Source: JAQWUY01 sp049615605 (GTDB lineage: Bacteria; Pseudomonadota; Alphaproteobacteria; JAQWUY01). Taken from it: 63,436 bases of DNA. The notes beneath the pieces are model-generated. The model was not told where the DNA came from and made no database searches. It worked only from the letters and a program-made list of their open reading frames with translations. This document shows, piece after piece, positions 1-8,518 of the stretch. The DNA is taken from positions 1-63,436 of the forward strand of contig JBMZFW010000001.1 of assembly GCA_049615605.1 (NCBI GenBank), given 5' to 3'. Position 1 is the first letter of the stretch. The number at the start of each line of letters is the position of its first letter. The position numbers and the translations under genes were made by a program.

Positions 1-1251
1 GAAACAATTCCAAATGAAATTACTTGGAATGCTAGAAACCCTGAAAAAACAGTATCATTTGGTAATGGTAAAGCTGTATTTGGTCCATTTACTGGTGCCC
101 CGTTTATTCAAGACCTTGACGGTGTTCGTCGTTCTGGTTCAATTAAAGATTTAAATGATATGCACAGACTAGCCCACATGTCACAAGGCTTGCAACATGT
201 ATCACATGTGCTTTGTGAACCAATGGATATCCCTGCTTCACACAGACACTTACACATTACATACAGTTCATTGAAAAACAGTGATAAGGCAATTATGGGT
301 ATGTCAACGGGTGCTGAAAGGTCTGATGATGTTCTGGCAATGCTTGATATTGTATTTGGCAAAGAATTTGTTGATAACAACCCTGTTGTTGTTGCCAACT
401 GTAATGGTAACAGCCCGCTTGTATGGGATGATACTATGCTTGGTGCGGTTCGTTCGTATGCTAGCCGTGGACAAGTTTGTTTAATGAGCCCATTTATCTT
501 AGGTGGTGCAAATACCCCTGCTGATGTATTGGCATCTGTTGCACAATTAAATGCCGAAGCACTTGCGGGTCTTGCTTACACTCAAGTTGTTAAGAAAGGT
601 GCCCCTGCTATTTACGGGCATTATACAGCAACGGTTTCAATGAAGTCTGGTGCACCGATGGCCGGCACACCAGAAATTTCATTAATTAACTATGCAGTTG
701 GACAAATGGCAAGGTTTTATGGTGTTCCGTGGCGTACGACTGGTTCACAGTCTGGTTCAAAAGTATTTGATGCACAAATGGGTTATGAAGCCGCAACAGC
801 AATGCATATGGCAGTTAATGCAAACTGTAACTTTGTATGGCATGCTGTTGGCTGGACAGAAGCTGGTATGGTTTGTTCAATGCCAAAAATGGTGGCAGAT
901 GCGGAACAAGTATTAATGGTGCAAAAAATGGGTGCAGGCGTTAAGTGGGATAAATACGACGATGCGGTTGAAAGTGTTTACAATGTTGGTCCTGGCGGGC
1001 ACTACTTAGGTGAGGAATTCACACAAAACAACTTCCAAGACGCATTTATTATGCCAGATATTCCAGATAACAATTCAATTGAACAATGGGAACTGGAAGG
1101 TTCAAAAGATATGTTCCAAAGGTCTTGTGAAAAAGGTAAACAAATATTAAAGGACTTTATTGAACCAGCGATTGACCCAGCAATTGACCAAGCATTGCTT
1201 GATTTTATTGCAAAGCGTGAAAAAGAAATTGATCCAAATACTTATGAATAA
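1..1251 (+). CDS. Trimethylamine/betaine:corrinoid methyltransferase family protein (MttB superfamily), 5' truncated
   Basis: The reading frame is open from the first base, so the N-terminus lies outside the window; 416 residues remain. The family forms a TIM barrel that moves a methyl group from a methylated amine or betaine to a cobalamin-binding partner protein. Family-like stretches include GQMARFYGVPWR, the segment around residues 255-285 rich in Gly, Ala and His, and a C-terminal VYNVGPGGHYLGEEFTQ. The methanogen enzyme reads an in-frame amber codon as pyrrolysine about two thirds along; no amber codon occurs in the visible frame, so this is a non-pyrrolysine homologue, several of which act on betaines. 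The substrate cannot be told. Two dehydrogenase genes follow in the same direction after 11 bases. No corrinoid protein gene is visible; it may lie upstream. Confidence 0.85.
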   Translation, partial: ETIPNEITWNARNPEKTVSFGNGKAVFGPFTGAPFIQDLDGVRRSGSIKDLNDMHRLAHMSQGLQHVSHVLCEPMDIPASHRHLHITYSSLKNSDKAIMGMSTGAERSDDVLAMLDIVFGKEFVDNNPVVVANCNGNSPLVWDDTMLGAVRSYASRGQVCLMSPFILGGANTPADVLASVAQLNAEALAGLAYTQVVKKGAPAIYGHYTATVSMKSGAPMAGTPEISLINYAVGQMARFYGVPWRTTGSQSGSKVFDAQMGYEAATAMHMAVNANCNFVWHAVGWTEAGMVCSMPKMVADAEQVLMVQKMGAGVKWDKYDDAVESVYNVGPGGHYLGEEFTQNNFQDAFIMPDIPDNNSIEQWELEGSKDMFQRSCEKGKQILKDFIEPAIDPAIDQALLDFIAKREKEIDPNTYE

Positions 1252-1262
1252 GGAGTTTGAAA

Positions 1263-2024
1263 ATGTTTGAAAATAAAACTGTAATTATAACTGGGGCTTG
1301 TGGCGGTATTGGATTATCGCTGTGTGAAAAGTTTCAAAATCTTGGGGCAAATCTTGTCTTAACTGATATCAACGAAGAATCACTTAATGAATTAGTCGCA
1401 AAAATTAACAATAACAATAATGTTGTTGGTGTTGCGGGTAACATTGCAGAAAAATCAGTTTGTGAAAAAATTATTGATACAGCGGTTAAAACATTTAACC
1501 GTATTGACATATTGGTTAATAACGCAGGCGTAATCCCCCGTGGTTCAATCGAAGAAACAACAGATGAAATGTGGGATTTGGCAATGGGTGTTAATGTAAC
1601 TGCCCTATTTTACCTTTGCCGTGGTGCATTCCCACACTTAAAGAAAAATGAAGGTGCTAATATTATTAACACAAGTTCAATGTGGGGTCTGTATCCAGGT
1701 CCGAACCACATTGCATATATTACAGCAAAAGGTGCAGTTGCCGTATTTACAAAATCATTAGCAAGAGATTTTGCCCCACACGGTATTCGTGTTAATGCGG
1801 TTGCCCCAAATGAGGTTAATACACCGATGCTTCGTTCTGGTTTTGAAAAGCGTGGTTTTGATGCGGAAAATGGTATTAAAGAATTAAATAAAACTGTACC
1901 ACTTGGTCGCATTGCAGAACCAGAAGATATTGCGGATTTAACTATATTCTTGGCTTCAGATAATGCTAGATATGTAACAGGTGAAGTAATTGAATTGTCT
2001 GGATGTAAGCCAGTTTCAGGATAA
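1263..2024 (+). CDS. Short-chain dehydrogenase/reductase (SDR), probably NAD-dependent
   Basis: This is a classical SDR of 253 residues. TGACGGIG (residues 10-17) is the dinucleotide loop, NNAG is at 86-89, the catalytic Ser is near 139, and Tyr152 and Lys156 form YITAK. An Asp (residue 35) at the end of the second strand favours NAD over NADP. The frame also opens at a TTG at 1257, but AGGAG at 1251-1255 sits 7 bases before the ATG at 1263, so that ATG is taken as the start. The AGGAG overlaps the last base of the methyltransferase stop codon, so the genes are co-transcribed. It probably oxidises a hydroxyl group of an intermediate of the methylamine or betaine pathway; the substrate is unknown. 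Confidence 0.85.
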   Translation: MFENKTVIITGACGGIGLSLCEKFQNLGANLVLTDINEESLNELVAKINNNNNVVGVAGNIAEKSVCEKIIDTAVKTFNRIDILVNNAGVIPRGSIEETTDEMWDLAMGVNVTALFYLCRGAFPHLKKNEGANIINTSSMWGLYPGPNHIAYITAKGAVAVFTKSLARDFAPHGIRVNAVAPNEVNTPMLRSGFEKRGFDAENGIKELNKTVPLGRIAEPEDIADLTIFLASDNARYVTGEVIELSGCKPVSG

Positions 2025-2036
2025 GGAATAATAGAT

Positions 2037-2786
2037 ATGTTAGAAAATAAAGTTATATTGGTAACAGGTGGTGGTCGTGGTATCGGTTTGGGCATCACAA
2101 ACACATTATTAAAATACAATGCAAAGGTTATCGTGGCACAACGCAACAATGTGCCTGCCGAATTAGAAGGTAAAGTTGATTTTGTAAAGGCTGATTTTTC
2201 AGATACAAACAGCCCTGCCACAGTGGCTGAATACATATCGGCAAATTATGACCACATTGATGGTATTGTAAATAATGCAGGAATTATGTGGGAAAAACAT
2301 TTGGAAGATATGACGCAACAAGATTACGACCAAATGATGCAAATAAATACATCAACACCAATCTTTTTAACAAAAGCATTATTGCCATTATTAAAAAAAT
2401 CAAAAGCTGGTTCAGTGGTAAACATTGGTTCAATCGAAGGAATCCAATCAAACCCAGAACACATTGCATATGGCACATCAAAAGGTGCTGTCCATAGCGC
2501 AACAATAAATATGGCTGATGACTTGGGTAAATTTAACATCAGGGTGAATTCAATAGCACCAGGTTGGATTACATCGGACTTGGCGGAAAATTACATCAAT
2601 TCCCAACAAGATCCAGAAGCAGCCCTGCAAGCATTAATCAAATTGCATCCAGTTGGTCGTGTCGGTCAACCAGAAGACATCGGCGGTGTAGTAGCATTCC
2701 TGATGAACGAAGATTTATCAGCATTTGTAACTGCGCAAATAATAGTGGTTGATGGCGGAAGAACAAGTAAAATACCACTGTTTTAA
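2037..2786 (+). CDS. Short-chain dehydrogenase/reductase (SDR), second copy, probably NADP-preferring
   Basis: A second classical SDR of 249 residues lies 12 bases after the first. TGGGRGIG forms the nucleotide loop near residue 10, NNAG follows strand 4, and YGTSKGA supplies the catalytic Tyr and Lys. The second strand ends in AQRNN with an Arg rather than an Asp, which usually points to NADP. The two SDRs differ too much across most of their length to be a recent duplication. AGGA at 2024-2027 precedes the ATG. The gene is the last of this plus-strand group and meets the FAD oxidase gene tail to tail 13 bases later. Substrate unknown. Confidence 0.85.
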   Translation: MLENKVILVTGGGRGIGLGITNTLLKYNAKVIVAQRNNVPAELEGKVDFVKADFSDTNSPATVAEYISANYDHIDGIVNNAGIMWEKHLEDMTQQDYDQMMQINTSTPIFLTKALLPLLKKSKAGSVVNIGSIEGIQSNPEHIAYGTSKGAVHSATINMADDLGKFNIRVNSIAPGWITSDLAENYINSQQDPEAALQALIKLHPVGRVGQPEDIGGVVAFLMNEDLSAFVTAQIIVVDGGRTSKIPLF

Positions 2787-2787
2787 T

Positions 2788-2811
2788 AAAGATTTAAATT
2801 TATAAATCTTT
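2788..2811. terminator. Weak A+T hairpin between convergent genes
   Basis: AAAGATTTA and TAAATCTTT form a 9-bp stem with a 6-base loop. The hairpin overlaps the stop codon of the minus-strand oxidase. It has little G+C and no long T run, so it is at best a weak bidirectional terminator between the two convergent catabolic operons. Confidence 0.35.
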
Positions 2812-4125
2812 ACCAGCCTTCCAAGTTTTATATGCAAGAACTGTTTTTGCACCAATTGACATAAATGGTTCTGGGAATAACTTGCTTGGCTGGTCTTGAT
2901 TTAATAATCCATCAATAAATTCATTTTTATGACCAGATAAGTATTCTGCCATTGTTATACCTTGGGCTGTCCCTTTTGCTAAACCAAGACCATTTTGCAC
3001 CGATGCTGTGTATACATTTTCTGAAACTTCGCCAAATACACTTACATGATTACGCGATAAACAAAGATTACCACCCCAAGTGTATTCAAGTTCCATTCCC
3101 TTAAACATTGGAAACCTTAAATCAAAGGCTTGTCTATGCAATCGTAAATGTTTATCAATTTGATTTTGCTTAACATCAAGGTTTGGGCTGTAAATTGCTT
3201 GGTTGCGAACCAATATGCGACCATCACGGGTTTTTCGCATACTTGAACCCAATGGATCCGCTGGTGTTAACGACCACGCTTCAACCCCACCAAGTGTTTT
3301 TAATTCTTTGTCTGTTAACTGTCTAGTCATTGAACCAGTTAAGACAATATTCATCAATCTGTTCTTTTTATAACCAAATGATTCTAAGTGACCATTCGTT
3401 GTTAATATGATTTTCCCCGCACTTACAGAACCATTTTCTGTTTTTACCATTGGATTTTTACCGTCTTCAAAGGCAACAACAGATGTATTTTCAAATAACT
3501 TAACATTCTTTGGTAAGTTGTCCGCCATTATCATATGATATTTTGCTGGCTGTAATATTGGGCAATGGGGCGTTTTAATTCCCATAGTATAATAATCTAT
3601 ACCAAGGTGCTTTTTCATATCTGTGGCATCAAGCACATCGTATTTTTCACCAATTGCATCAAGACCAGATGTATATGTTTTTAAATCATTTTCCCCGTCA
3701 CTACCTGCGGCGGCGTGGTATTTACCATCAATTGAAAATGCAACCTTATCCATCTTAAATTGTTTTGCCTTTTTTGTGGCAAAGGCAATGGCATAACGAT
3801 TAAATTTTATTTCGGCTAAGTCCGTATCATAACCAGATGAATATGAATCAGATGATAAATTATGTGGTAAATCAATCATAAAGCCAGAATTACGACCACA
3901 AGCCCCAAAACCAATAACCAATGATTCCAATAATACGATGGAAGCTTTTGGATTTAATTCCGCCAATCTGTGTGCGGTTGCAAGCCCCGAAACACCAGCA
4001 CCAACAATTACATAATCAGCGGTAATGTTTGATTTTAAAGCAGGCTTAGGTTTTCGTTTGTATGATGTTTCAAACCAACCAGAACCTGGTAAATCTTTTG
4101 GGAATCTAGATACTTGTTTAATCAT
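2800..4125 (-). CDS. FAD-dependent amine/amino-acid oxidase of the DAO family (PuuB/OrdL-like)
   Basis: The 441-residue protein has an N-terminal ADYVIVGAGVSGLA Rossmann motif (glycines at 42, 44 and 47), then an acidic residue after strand 2 and GACGRNSGF, as in the DAO superfamily that oxidises secondary or cyclic amines and amino acids (PuuB, sarcosine oxidase and hydroxyproline dehydrogenase groups). The C-terminal WGG...VYTASVQNGLGLAKGT is the second FAD-contacting region. Its start codon lies in the last 8 bases of the aldehyde dehydrogenase gene (ATGATTAA), implying translational coupling. Beside a DapA-type lyase and an aldehyde dehydrogenase, an oxidase that makes a cyclic imine or an aldehyde is plausible. 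Gamma-glutamylputrescine oxidase is the obvious alternative, but no PuuA or PuuD is adjacent. Confidence 0.75.
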   Translation of the reverse strand: MIKQVSRFPKDLPGSGWFETSYKRKPKPALKSNITADYVIVGAGVSGLATAHRLAELNPKASIVLLESLVIGFGACGRNSGFMIDLPHNLSSDSYSSGYDTDLAEIKFNRYAIAFATKKAKQFKMDKVAFSIDGKYHAAAGSDGENDLKTYTSGLDAIGEKYDVLDATDMKKHLGIDYYTMGIKTPHCPILQPAKYHMIMADNLPKNVKLFENTSVVAFEDGKNPMVKTENGSVSAGKIILTTNGHLESFGYKKNRLMNIVLTGSMTRQLTDKELKTLGGVEAWSLTPADPLGSSMRKTRDGRILVRNQAIYSPNLDVKQNQIDKHLRLHRQAFDLRFPMFKGMELEYTWGGNLCLSRNHVSVFGEVSENVYTASVQNGLGLAKGTAQGITMAEYLSGHKNEFIDGLLNQDQPSKLFPEPFMSIGAKTVLAYKTWKAGKDL

Positions 4126-5620
4126 CGCTCATATCAAGCCAGATTGTTTTGGTGTTTGTGTATCCTTCTAATGCTTCTAGACCTTTATCACGACCACCAA
4201 AGCCAGACATTTTATATCCGCCAAATGGCGTAACAACACTGCCTTCGCCAAAGCAATTTACCGTTACAGTCCCTGCTTTGATTTGCCCTGCAACTTTATG
4301 TGCTTTGCGTAAATCATTTGTAAAGACTGAACCTGCAAGACCATATTCCGTATCATTGGCTAGCTCAACCGCGTGTTCATCGCTGTCTGCGGTAATAATT
4401 GAAAGAACAGGACCAAAAATTTCTTCTTTATAAACTTTCATATTTGGTTTTACATTATCAAATACAACAGGTGATACAAAGTATCCTGTTTTACCAACCT
4501 TTTCACCACCGCATAATAATTTAGCACCCTGTTTTTTACCAGATGCAATATAATCCATTATTCTTTTATAATGAACTTTGCTTACCAATGGACCGTGGTT
4601 TGATTTTGGATCCATATGTGAACCAACTGAAAGCTTCTTAACCTTTTGTACAATACGCTTTGTTAATTCAGCTTTTAGTTTTTTGTGAATAATTACACGG
4701 CTTCCTGCTGAACAGTTTTGCCCCATATTCCAGAAACCAGCTGCAATTGCGTGTTCGGCAATATCGTCAAGGTTTTTAGCATCAGCTAGAACAACAAATG
4801 GTGATTTACCACCAAGTTCAAGAACAACTTCTTTTAAATTTGAATCTGCTGAATATTTTAAGAAGTGCTTACCAACGGCTGTTGAGCCAGTGAAGCTAAT
4901 CATATCAATATCCATATGCATACCCATTGCTTTACCAACATCCGCACCCGCACCCGGTAAAATTTGTAACACACCATCTGGCATTCCTGCTTCTTGGGCA
5001 AGTTCAGCAACGCGTAAAGTTGACATTGCTGTATTTTCAGATGGTTTAACAATAATTGAATTACCCGTTGCAAGGGCTGGACCAACTTTCCACGCAAACA
5101 TAAGTAATGGGAAATTCCATGGCAGAACCGCACCAACAACACCCGCTGGTTCTTTTACAATCATTGATACAGCTGTATCACCAGTTGGTGCAACTTTATC
5201 AAACACCTTATCCACAGTTTCTGCGTACCAAATTAATGTATGGATTGTTTCTGGTAAATCAACATTAACACAATCATTAATTGGTTTACCGCTTTCGTAT
5301 GCTTCAATCGCAGCAATTTCATGGATATGCTTTTTAATTAATTTTGCCCAACGAATTAAGATTTCTTTTCTTTCATCAAGACACATCTTAGACCAAGCAC
5401 CACTTTTAAAAGTTCTTCTTGCTCTTTTAACTGCTAAATCAACATCATCTTTTCCGCAAGATGCTATTTTTGCAATTACTTTTTCTGTTTCTGGGCAAAT
5501 GCTATCATAAGTTTTCTTTGACTTAGCAGATACAAATTTGCCGTCTATCCAAGCCATTTTTGGCAAACGAACATTATCAATAATATTTAAATATTCAGTT
5601 TTTGTTAATAAATCAGTCAT
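4118..5620 (-). CDS. NAD(P)-dependent aldehyde dehydrogenase (PuuC-like class)
   Basis: The 500-residue ALDH superfamily enzyme oxidises an aldehyde to the acid through a thiohemiacetal on Cys303 (GQNCSAG), with Glu268 in LELGGKSP as general base and Asn169 in PWNFP stabilising the oxyanion. FTGSTAVG near 243-250 contacts the cofactor. Closest recognisable relatives are gamma-aminobutyraldehyde and alpha-ketoglutarate semialdehyde type dehydrogenases, but the exact aldehyde cannot be read off. AAGGA 8 bases upstream supports the start. It is the middle gene of a three-gene operon, 11 bases after the DapA-like gene and overlapping the FAD oxidase by 8. Confidence 0.88.
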   Translation of the reverse strand: MTDLLTKTEYLNIIDNVRLPKMAWIDGKFVSAKSKKTYDSICPETEKVIAKIASCGKDDVDLAVKRARRTFKSGAWSKMCLDERKEILIRWAKLIKKHIHEIAAIEAYESGKPINDCVNVDLPETIHTLIWYAETVDKVFDKVAPTGDTAVSMIVKEPAGVVGAVLPWNFPLLMFAWKVGPALATGNSIIVKPSENTAMSTLRVAELAQEAGMPDGVLQILPGAGADVGKAMGMHMDIDMISFTGSTAVGKHFLKYSADSNLKEVVLELGGKSPFVVLADAKNLDDIAEHAIAAGFWNMGQNCSAGSRVIIHKKLKAELTKRIVQKVKKLSVGSHMDPKSNHGPLVSKVHYKRIMDYIASGKKQGAKLLCGGEKVGKTGYFVSPVVFDNVKPNMKVYKEEIFGPVLSIITADSDEHAVELANDTEYGLAGSVFTNDLRKAHKVAGQIKAGTVTVNCFGEGSVVTPFGGYKMSGFGGRDKGLEALEGYTNTKTIWLDMSDD

Positions 5621-5631
5621 TTTTTGTATCC

Positions 5632-6567
5632 TTACTTTTTATATTTTTCAATGGCGATTGCCACATTTTCTTCCACACGACCAATAACTTCTGTTAATGT
5701 GCGAATTAAATCTTTTTCTTTGCGTAATTTTCTTAATGGTTTACGAACTTCACCAGCTGGAATGCCTTTTAATTTGTTACCATATTTAATACATTGAACA
5801 AATTTACCGCCCTGTTCCAGTATTTGCATTAATGGCATCATAGCCGACATTATTTCACGACCTTTATCAAAATTCTTTTCTTCCACACAAGCTTTGTATA
5901 ATGCAATGTGTTCTTTTGGTAGGAAGTTTGACGCAGCACAAATCCAACTTGTTGCACCCCAAGCAAAGAATTCCAAGGCTTGGTCGTCCATACCACAACA
6001 TAATTGAATGTGTGGATAATCCCTTGCCACCATATGTAATCTGTTAATATCACCAGAACTTTCCTTAATTGCAATAACATTACCACTTCGGCAAACTGCA
6101 TCAAGAACGGTTTTTGTCATATTAACACCAACCCTGTCAGGGAAGTTATATAAAACAATTGGCATATCAATATTGGCATCAATTGTTGTAAGGTGATAAA
6201 TTAATTCATCTTCATCAGGCATTGCATAATATGGCGAACCAAGTAATACAGCGTCAGCCCCTATTTTCTTAGCCTCTAGCCCAAGTGAAATTGCGTCTTC
6301 TGTACGAAGCGCACCAATACCAAGTGTAAGGAATGCTTTTTTACCAACAACTTCTTTGGCAATTTTCCAAGTAAGAATTCTTTCTTCTTTGCTAAGCGCA
6401 TAATATTCACCAGTTGTACCGCCGATTACAATACCATCAACCCCTGCTTTAAGCAGTTTTTGCAATACTTCTTTAAAGCCGTCTACATCAATTGAATAAT
6501 CATCATTAAATGGGGTAACAGCTGGGGCGTGAATGCCTGTATATTTAATATTTTTCATTATTTTCAT
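5632..6567 (-). CDS. DapA-superfamily aldolase/deaminase (catabolic type, not true DapA)
   Basis: The 311-residue TIM barrel belongs to the dihydrodipicolinate synthase / N-acetylneuraminate lyase superfamily. Lys168 in IAIKESSGD is the Schiff-base lysine, Tyr140 (LYNFP) the catalytic tyrosine, and GGTTGE (49-54) the carboxylate-binding loop. True DapA usually has YNVPGRT at the tyrosine; here it is YNFPDRVG, and the long Lys-rich C-terminus is also unlike housekeeping DapA. Family members in catabolic operons cleave or deaminate keto acids, for example the 1-pyrroline-4-hydroxy-2-carboxylate deaminase of hydroxyproline breakdown. Being the first gene of an operon with an ALDH and an FAD amine oxidase fits such a role (inference). 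ATG codons exist at 6567 and 6558; AAGGGA lies close before the first. Confidence 0.75.
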   Translation of the reverse strand: MKIMKNIKYTGIHAPAVTPFNDDYSIDVDGFKEVLQKLLKAGVDGIVIGGTTGEYYALSKEERILTWKIAKEVVGKKAFLTLGIGALRTEDAISLGLEAKKIGADAVLLGSPYYAMPDEDELIYHLTTIDANIDMPIVLYNFPDRVGVNMTKTVLDAVCRSGNVIAIKESSGDINRLHMVARDYPHIQLCCGMDDQALEFFAWGATSWICAASNFLPKEHIALYKACVEEKNFDKGREIMSAMMPLMQILEQGGKFVQCIKYGNKLKGIPAGEVRKPLRKLRKEKDLIRTLTEVIGRVEENVAIAIEKYKK

Positions 6568-6592
6568 ATGTCCCTTAATTATTTATATAAAA

Positions 6593-6621
6593 ATGTTATC
6601 GTATGGACTTATCATAGTCAA
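6593..6621 (-). promoter_or_regulatory. Sigma-70-type promoter of the lyase-ALDH-oxidase operon
   Basis: On the minus strand TTGACT, 17 bases and TAACAT lie about 26 bases before the first ATG of the DapA-like gene. The -35 matches consensus at 5 of 6 positions and the -10 at 4 of 6. Confidence 0.55.
6604..6621. promoter_or_regulatory. Candidate operator, inverted repeat over the -35 box
   Basis: The plus strand reads TGGACT, six bases, AGTCAA: an imperfect inverted repeat T-N-GACT-N6-AGTC-N-A centred near 6612. It covers the -35 hexamer of the catabolic operon, where a repressor could block RNA polymerase. No regulator gene is visible nearby. Confidence 0.35.
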
Positions 6622-6673
6622 TTAACAAATAACTTTTTTAACTTTTTATTACCCCCATATGACTTTAAATAAA

Positions 6674-6704
6674 AAAAGCCCCTGTTAATTTAACAAGGGC
6701 TTTT
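6674..6704 (-). terminator. Rho-independent terminator of glnBA
   Basis: AAAAGCCC pairs with GGGCTTTT and TGTTA with TAACA, with one mismatch between the two stems. On the minus strand it ends in a run of seven T. It lies about 20 bases after the glnA stop and isolates glnBA from the catabolic operon. Confidence 0.85.
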
Positions 6705-6723
6705 AATTAATATTTATTAAATA

Positions 6724-8136
6724 TTAGCAATCGTAATACATTTCGTATTCAATTGGGTGTGGCATTTGTTCATAAGTGTGAACTTCATCCCACTTTAATG
6801 CAAGGTAGCTATCAATAAATTCATTACTGAATACACCACCTTCTGTTAAGAACGAACGATCCGCATCAAGGCTATCAAGTGCTTCGCGTAATGAACCAGC
6901 AACCGTTGGAATTTCTTTTAATTCTTCAGCTGGTAAGTCGTATAAGTCCTTATCCATTGCTTCACCTGGGTGAATTTTGTTTTTAATACCGTCAATACCC
7001 GCCATTAATAATGCAGTGTATGCAAGGTATGGATTTGCAGCTGGGTCTGGGAATCTAACCTCAACACGCTTTGCTTTTGGATTAGATGCGTGTGGGATAC
7101 GACAAGATGCCGAACGGTTAGATGCAGAATATGCAAGTAATACTGGTGCTTCAAAACCTGGTACTAAACGCTTGTAAGAGTTCGTTGATGGGTTTGTGAA
7201 TGCGTTTAATGCTTTGGCGTGCTTAATTACACCACCGATGTAGTATAAACAAGTATCTGATAAATCAGCATAACCATTACCAGCAAATGTATTTTCGCCG
7301 TCTTTCCAGATTGATTGGTGTACGTGCATACCAGTACCATTATCACCAAATACAGGCTTTGGCATAAATGTAGCAGACTTACCAAATTGTTTTGCAACAT
7401 TTTGTACAACGTGCTTGTACTTTTGCATCATATCGCCACATTCAATTAAAGTATCAAATTTTGTACCTAATTCGTGTTGTGCAGATGCAACTTCGTGGTG
7501 GTGCTTTTCCATTGGAATACCAAATTCAAGACCAGTTGTTACCATTTCCGCACGGATATCAACACATTTATCAAGTGGTAATGTTGGGATATAACCGCCT
7601 TTTTTCTTAATGTGGAAACCGTCGTTGCCGTCTGGGTATTCAGTGGCTGTGTTTGTATGTAATTCTTCGTCATCAACAACAAATCCCGTTGCGTGTGGTT
7701 CAACCGACCAACGAACATCATCAAACATAAAGAATTCAGCTTCTGGACCAAAGTATACAGTATCACCGATACCTTGTGCTTCCATATACGAAAGACCACG
7801 CTTTGCAATTGAACGTGGGTCACGGTCATAACCTTGACCAGTTGAAGGTTCAGCAACATTACAAATTAAGATTAATTGTGGGTGACCTGTGAATGGGTCC
7901 ATAACCGCTGTATCTAAATCAGGGATTAATAACATATCTGAATCATCAATAGTCTTCCAACCAGCAATAGATGAACCATCAAACATAATACCTTCTTCTA
8001 ACATATCTTCGTCAACAGTTGACACGTGCTGTGTCATGTGGTGCCAACGACCAAGTGTGTCAGTAAATCGAAAATCAACGAATTCAACGTTGTATTCTTC
8101 ATACATTTTTAAAATATCTTTTACAGTGTTTGCCAT
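6724..8136 (-). CDS. glnA: Glutamine synthetase type I
   Basis: The enzyme makes glutamine from glutamate, ammonia and ATP. At 470 residues it has the length of the dodecameric GSI-beta class. Visible family segments are MFDGSSIAGW, GPEAEFFMFD with metal-ligand Glu residues, the HHHEVASAQHE stretch, NGTGMHVHQS, and NRSASCRIP. Tyr399 in DLYDLP is the site that GlnE adenylylates in this class, so activity is probably under covalent control. The frame opens at a TTG at 8142, but AAGGAG lies 8 bases before the ATG at 8136. It follows glnB after 20 bases in the usual alphaproteobacterial glnB-glnA order. It is not PuuA: the length, adenylylation site and PII neighbour are those of the housekeeping enzyme. 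Confidence 0.97.
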   Translation of the reverse strand: MANTVKDILKMYEEYNVEFVDFRFTDTLGRWHHMTQHVSTVDEDMLEEGIMFDGSSIAGWKTIDDSDMLLIPDLDTAVMDPFTGHPQLILICNVAEPSTGQGYDRDPRSIAKRGLSYMEAQGIGDTVYFGPEAEFFMFDDVRWSVEPHATGFVVDDEELHTNTATEYPDGNDGFHIKKKGGYIPTLPLDKCVDIRAEMVTTGLEFGIPMEKHHHEVASAQHELGTKFDTLIECGDMMQKYKHVVQNVAKQFGKSATFMPKPVFGDNGTGMHVHQSIWKDGENTFAGNGYADLSDTCLYYIGGVIKHAKALNAFTNPSTNSYKRLVPGFEAPVLLAYSASNRSASCRIPHASNPKAKRVEVRFPDPAANPYLAYTALLMAGIDGIKNKIHPGEAMDKDLYDLPAEELKEIPTVAGSLREALDSLDADRSFLTEGGVFSNEFIDSYLALKWDEVHTYEQMPHPIEYEMYYDC

Positions 8137-8156
8137 TTTCAAGTCTCCTTATTTAA

Positions 8157-8495
8157 TTAAATAGCTTCGTTATTTGTTTCGCCAGTTCTTATGCGAATAA
8201 CTTCATCAATAGTGGAAATAAATATCTTTCCATCACCAATTCTTCCAGTTTTTGCAGTTGATGTAATTGCTTCAACCGTTTTTTCCAAGTCGTCATCAGC
8301 AATAACAACTTCCAATTTAATCTTTGGCAAGAAATCAACCACATATTCCGCACCGCGGTATAATTCAGTATGACCCTTTTGACGACCAAAGCCTTTTACT
8401 TCTGTAACGGTGATACCTTGTACACCAACATCGTGAAGTGCGTCTTTTACATCGTCCAATTTAAATGGTTTAATTATTGCTTCTACTTTTTTCAT
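8157..8495 (-). CDS. glnB: Nitrogen regulatory protein PII
   Basis: The 112-residue trimeric PII senses 2-oxoglutarate, ATP/ADP and, through uridylylation, glutamine. Nearly every family signature is present: the N-terminal EAIIKPFKLDDVKDAL, GFGRQKGHTELYRG, and the uridylylated Tyr51 in the T-loop (GAEYVVDFLPK). The C-terminal GRIGDGKIF and VIRIRTGE bind nucleotide. It probably controls GlnE, the NtrB/NtrC pair and ammonium transport as in other Proteobacteria (family knowledge). AGGAGAT lies just before the ATG. It leads the glnBA operon behind a sigma-54 promoter. Confidence 0.97.
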   Translation of the reverse strand: MKKVEAIIKPFKLDDVKDALHDVGVQGITVTEVKGFGRQKGHTELYRGAEYVVDFLPKIKLEVVIADDDLEKTVEAITSTAKTGRIGDGKIFISTIDEVIRIRTGETNNEAI

Positions 8496-8518
8496 AAAAA
8501 ATCTCCTACTTACCTATA

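Noticed and set aside
1..1251. Pyrrolysine-containing MttB
   Set aside because: No in-frame TAG occurs in the visible 416 codons, which include the region where the methanogen enzyme carries pyrrolysine.
4890..5510. 206-codon plus-strand frame opposite the aldehyde dehydrogenase
   Set aside because: Antisense shadow of a well-supported gene with complete catalytic motifs; low-complexity composition and no ribosome site.
5632..6567. Housekeeping DapA of lysine synthesis
   Set aside because: The YNVPGRT signature is changed to YNFPDRV and the gene lies in a catabolic operon.
6724..8136. Glutamine synthetase as PuuA of a putrescine pathway with the nearby PuuB/PuuC-like genes
   Set aside because: It is a full-length GSI with the adenylylation Tyr, sits behind glnB with a sigma-54 promoter, and is separated from the catabolic operon by a strong terminator.
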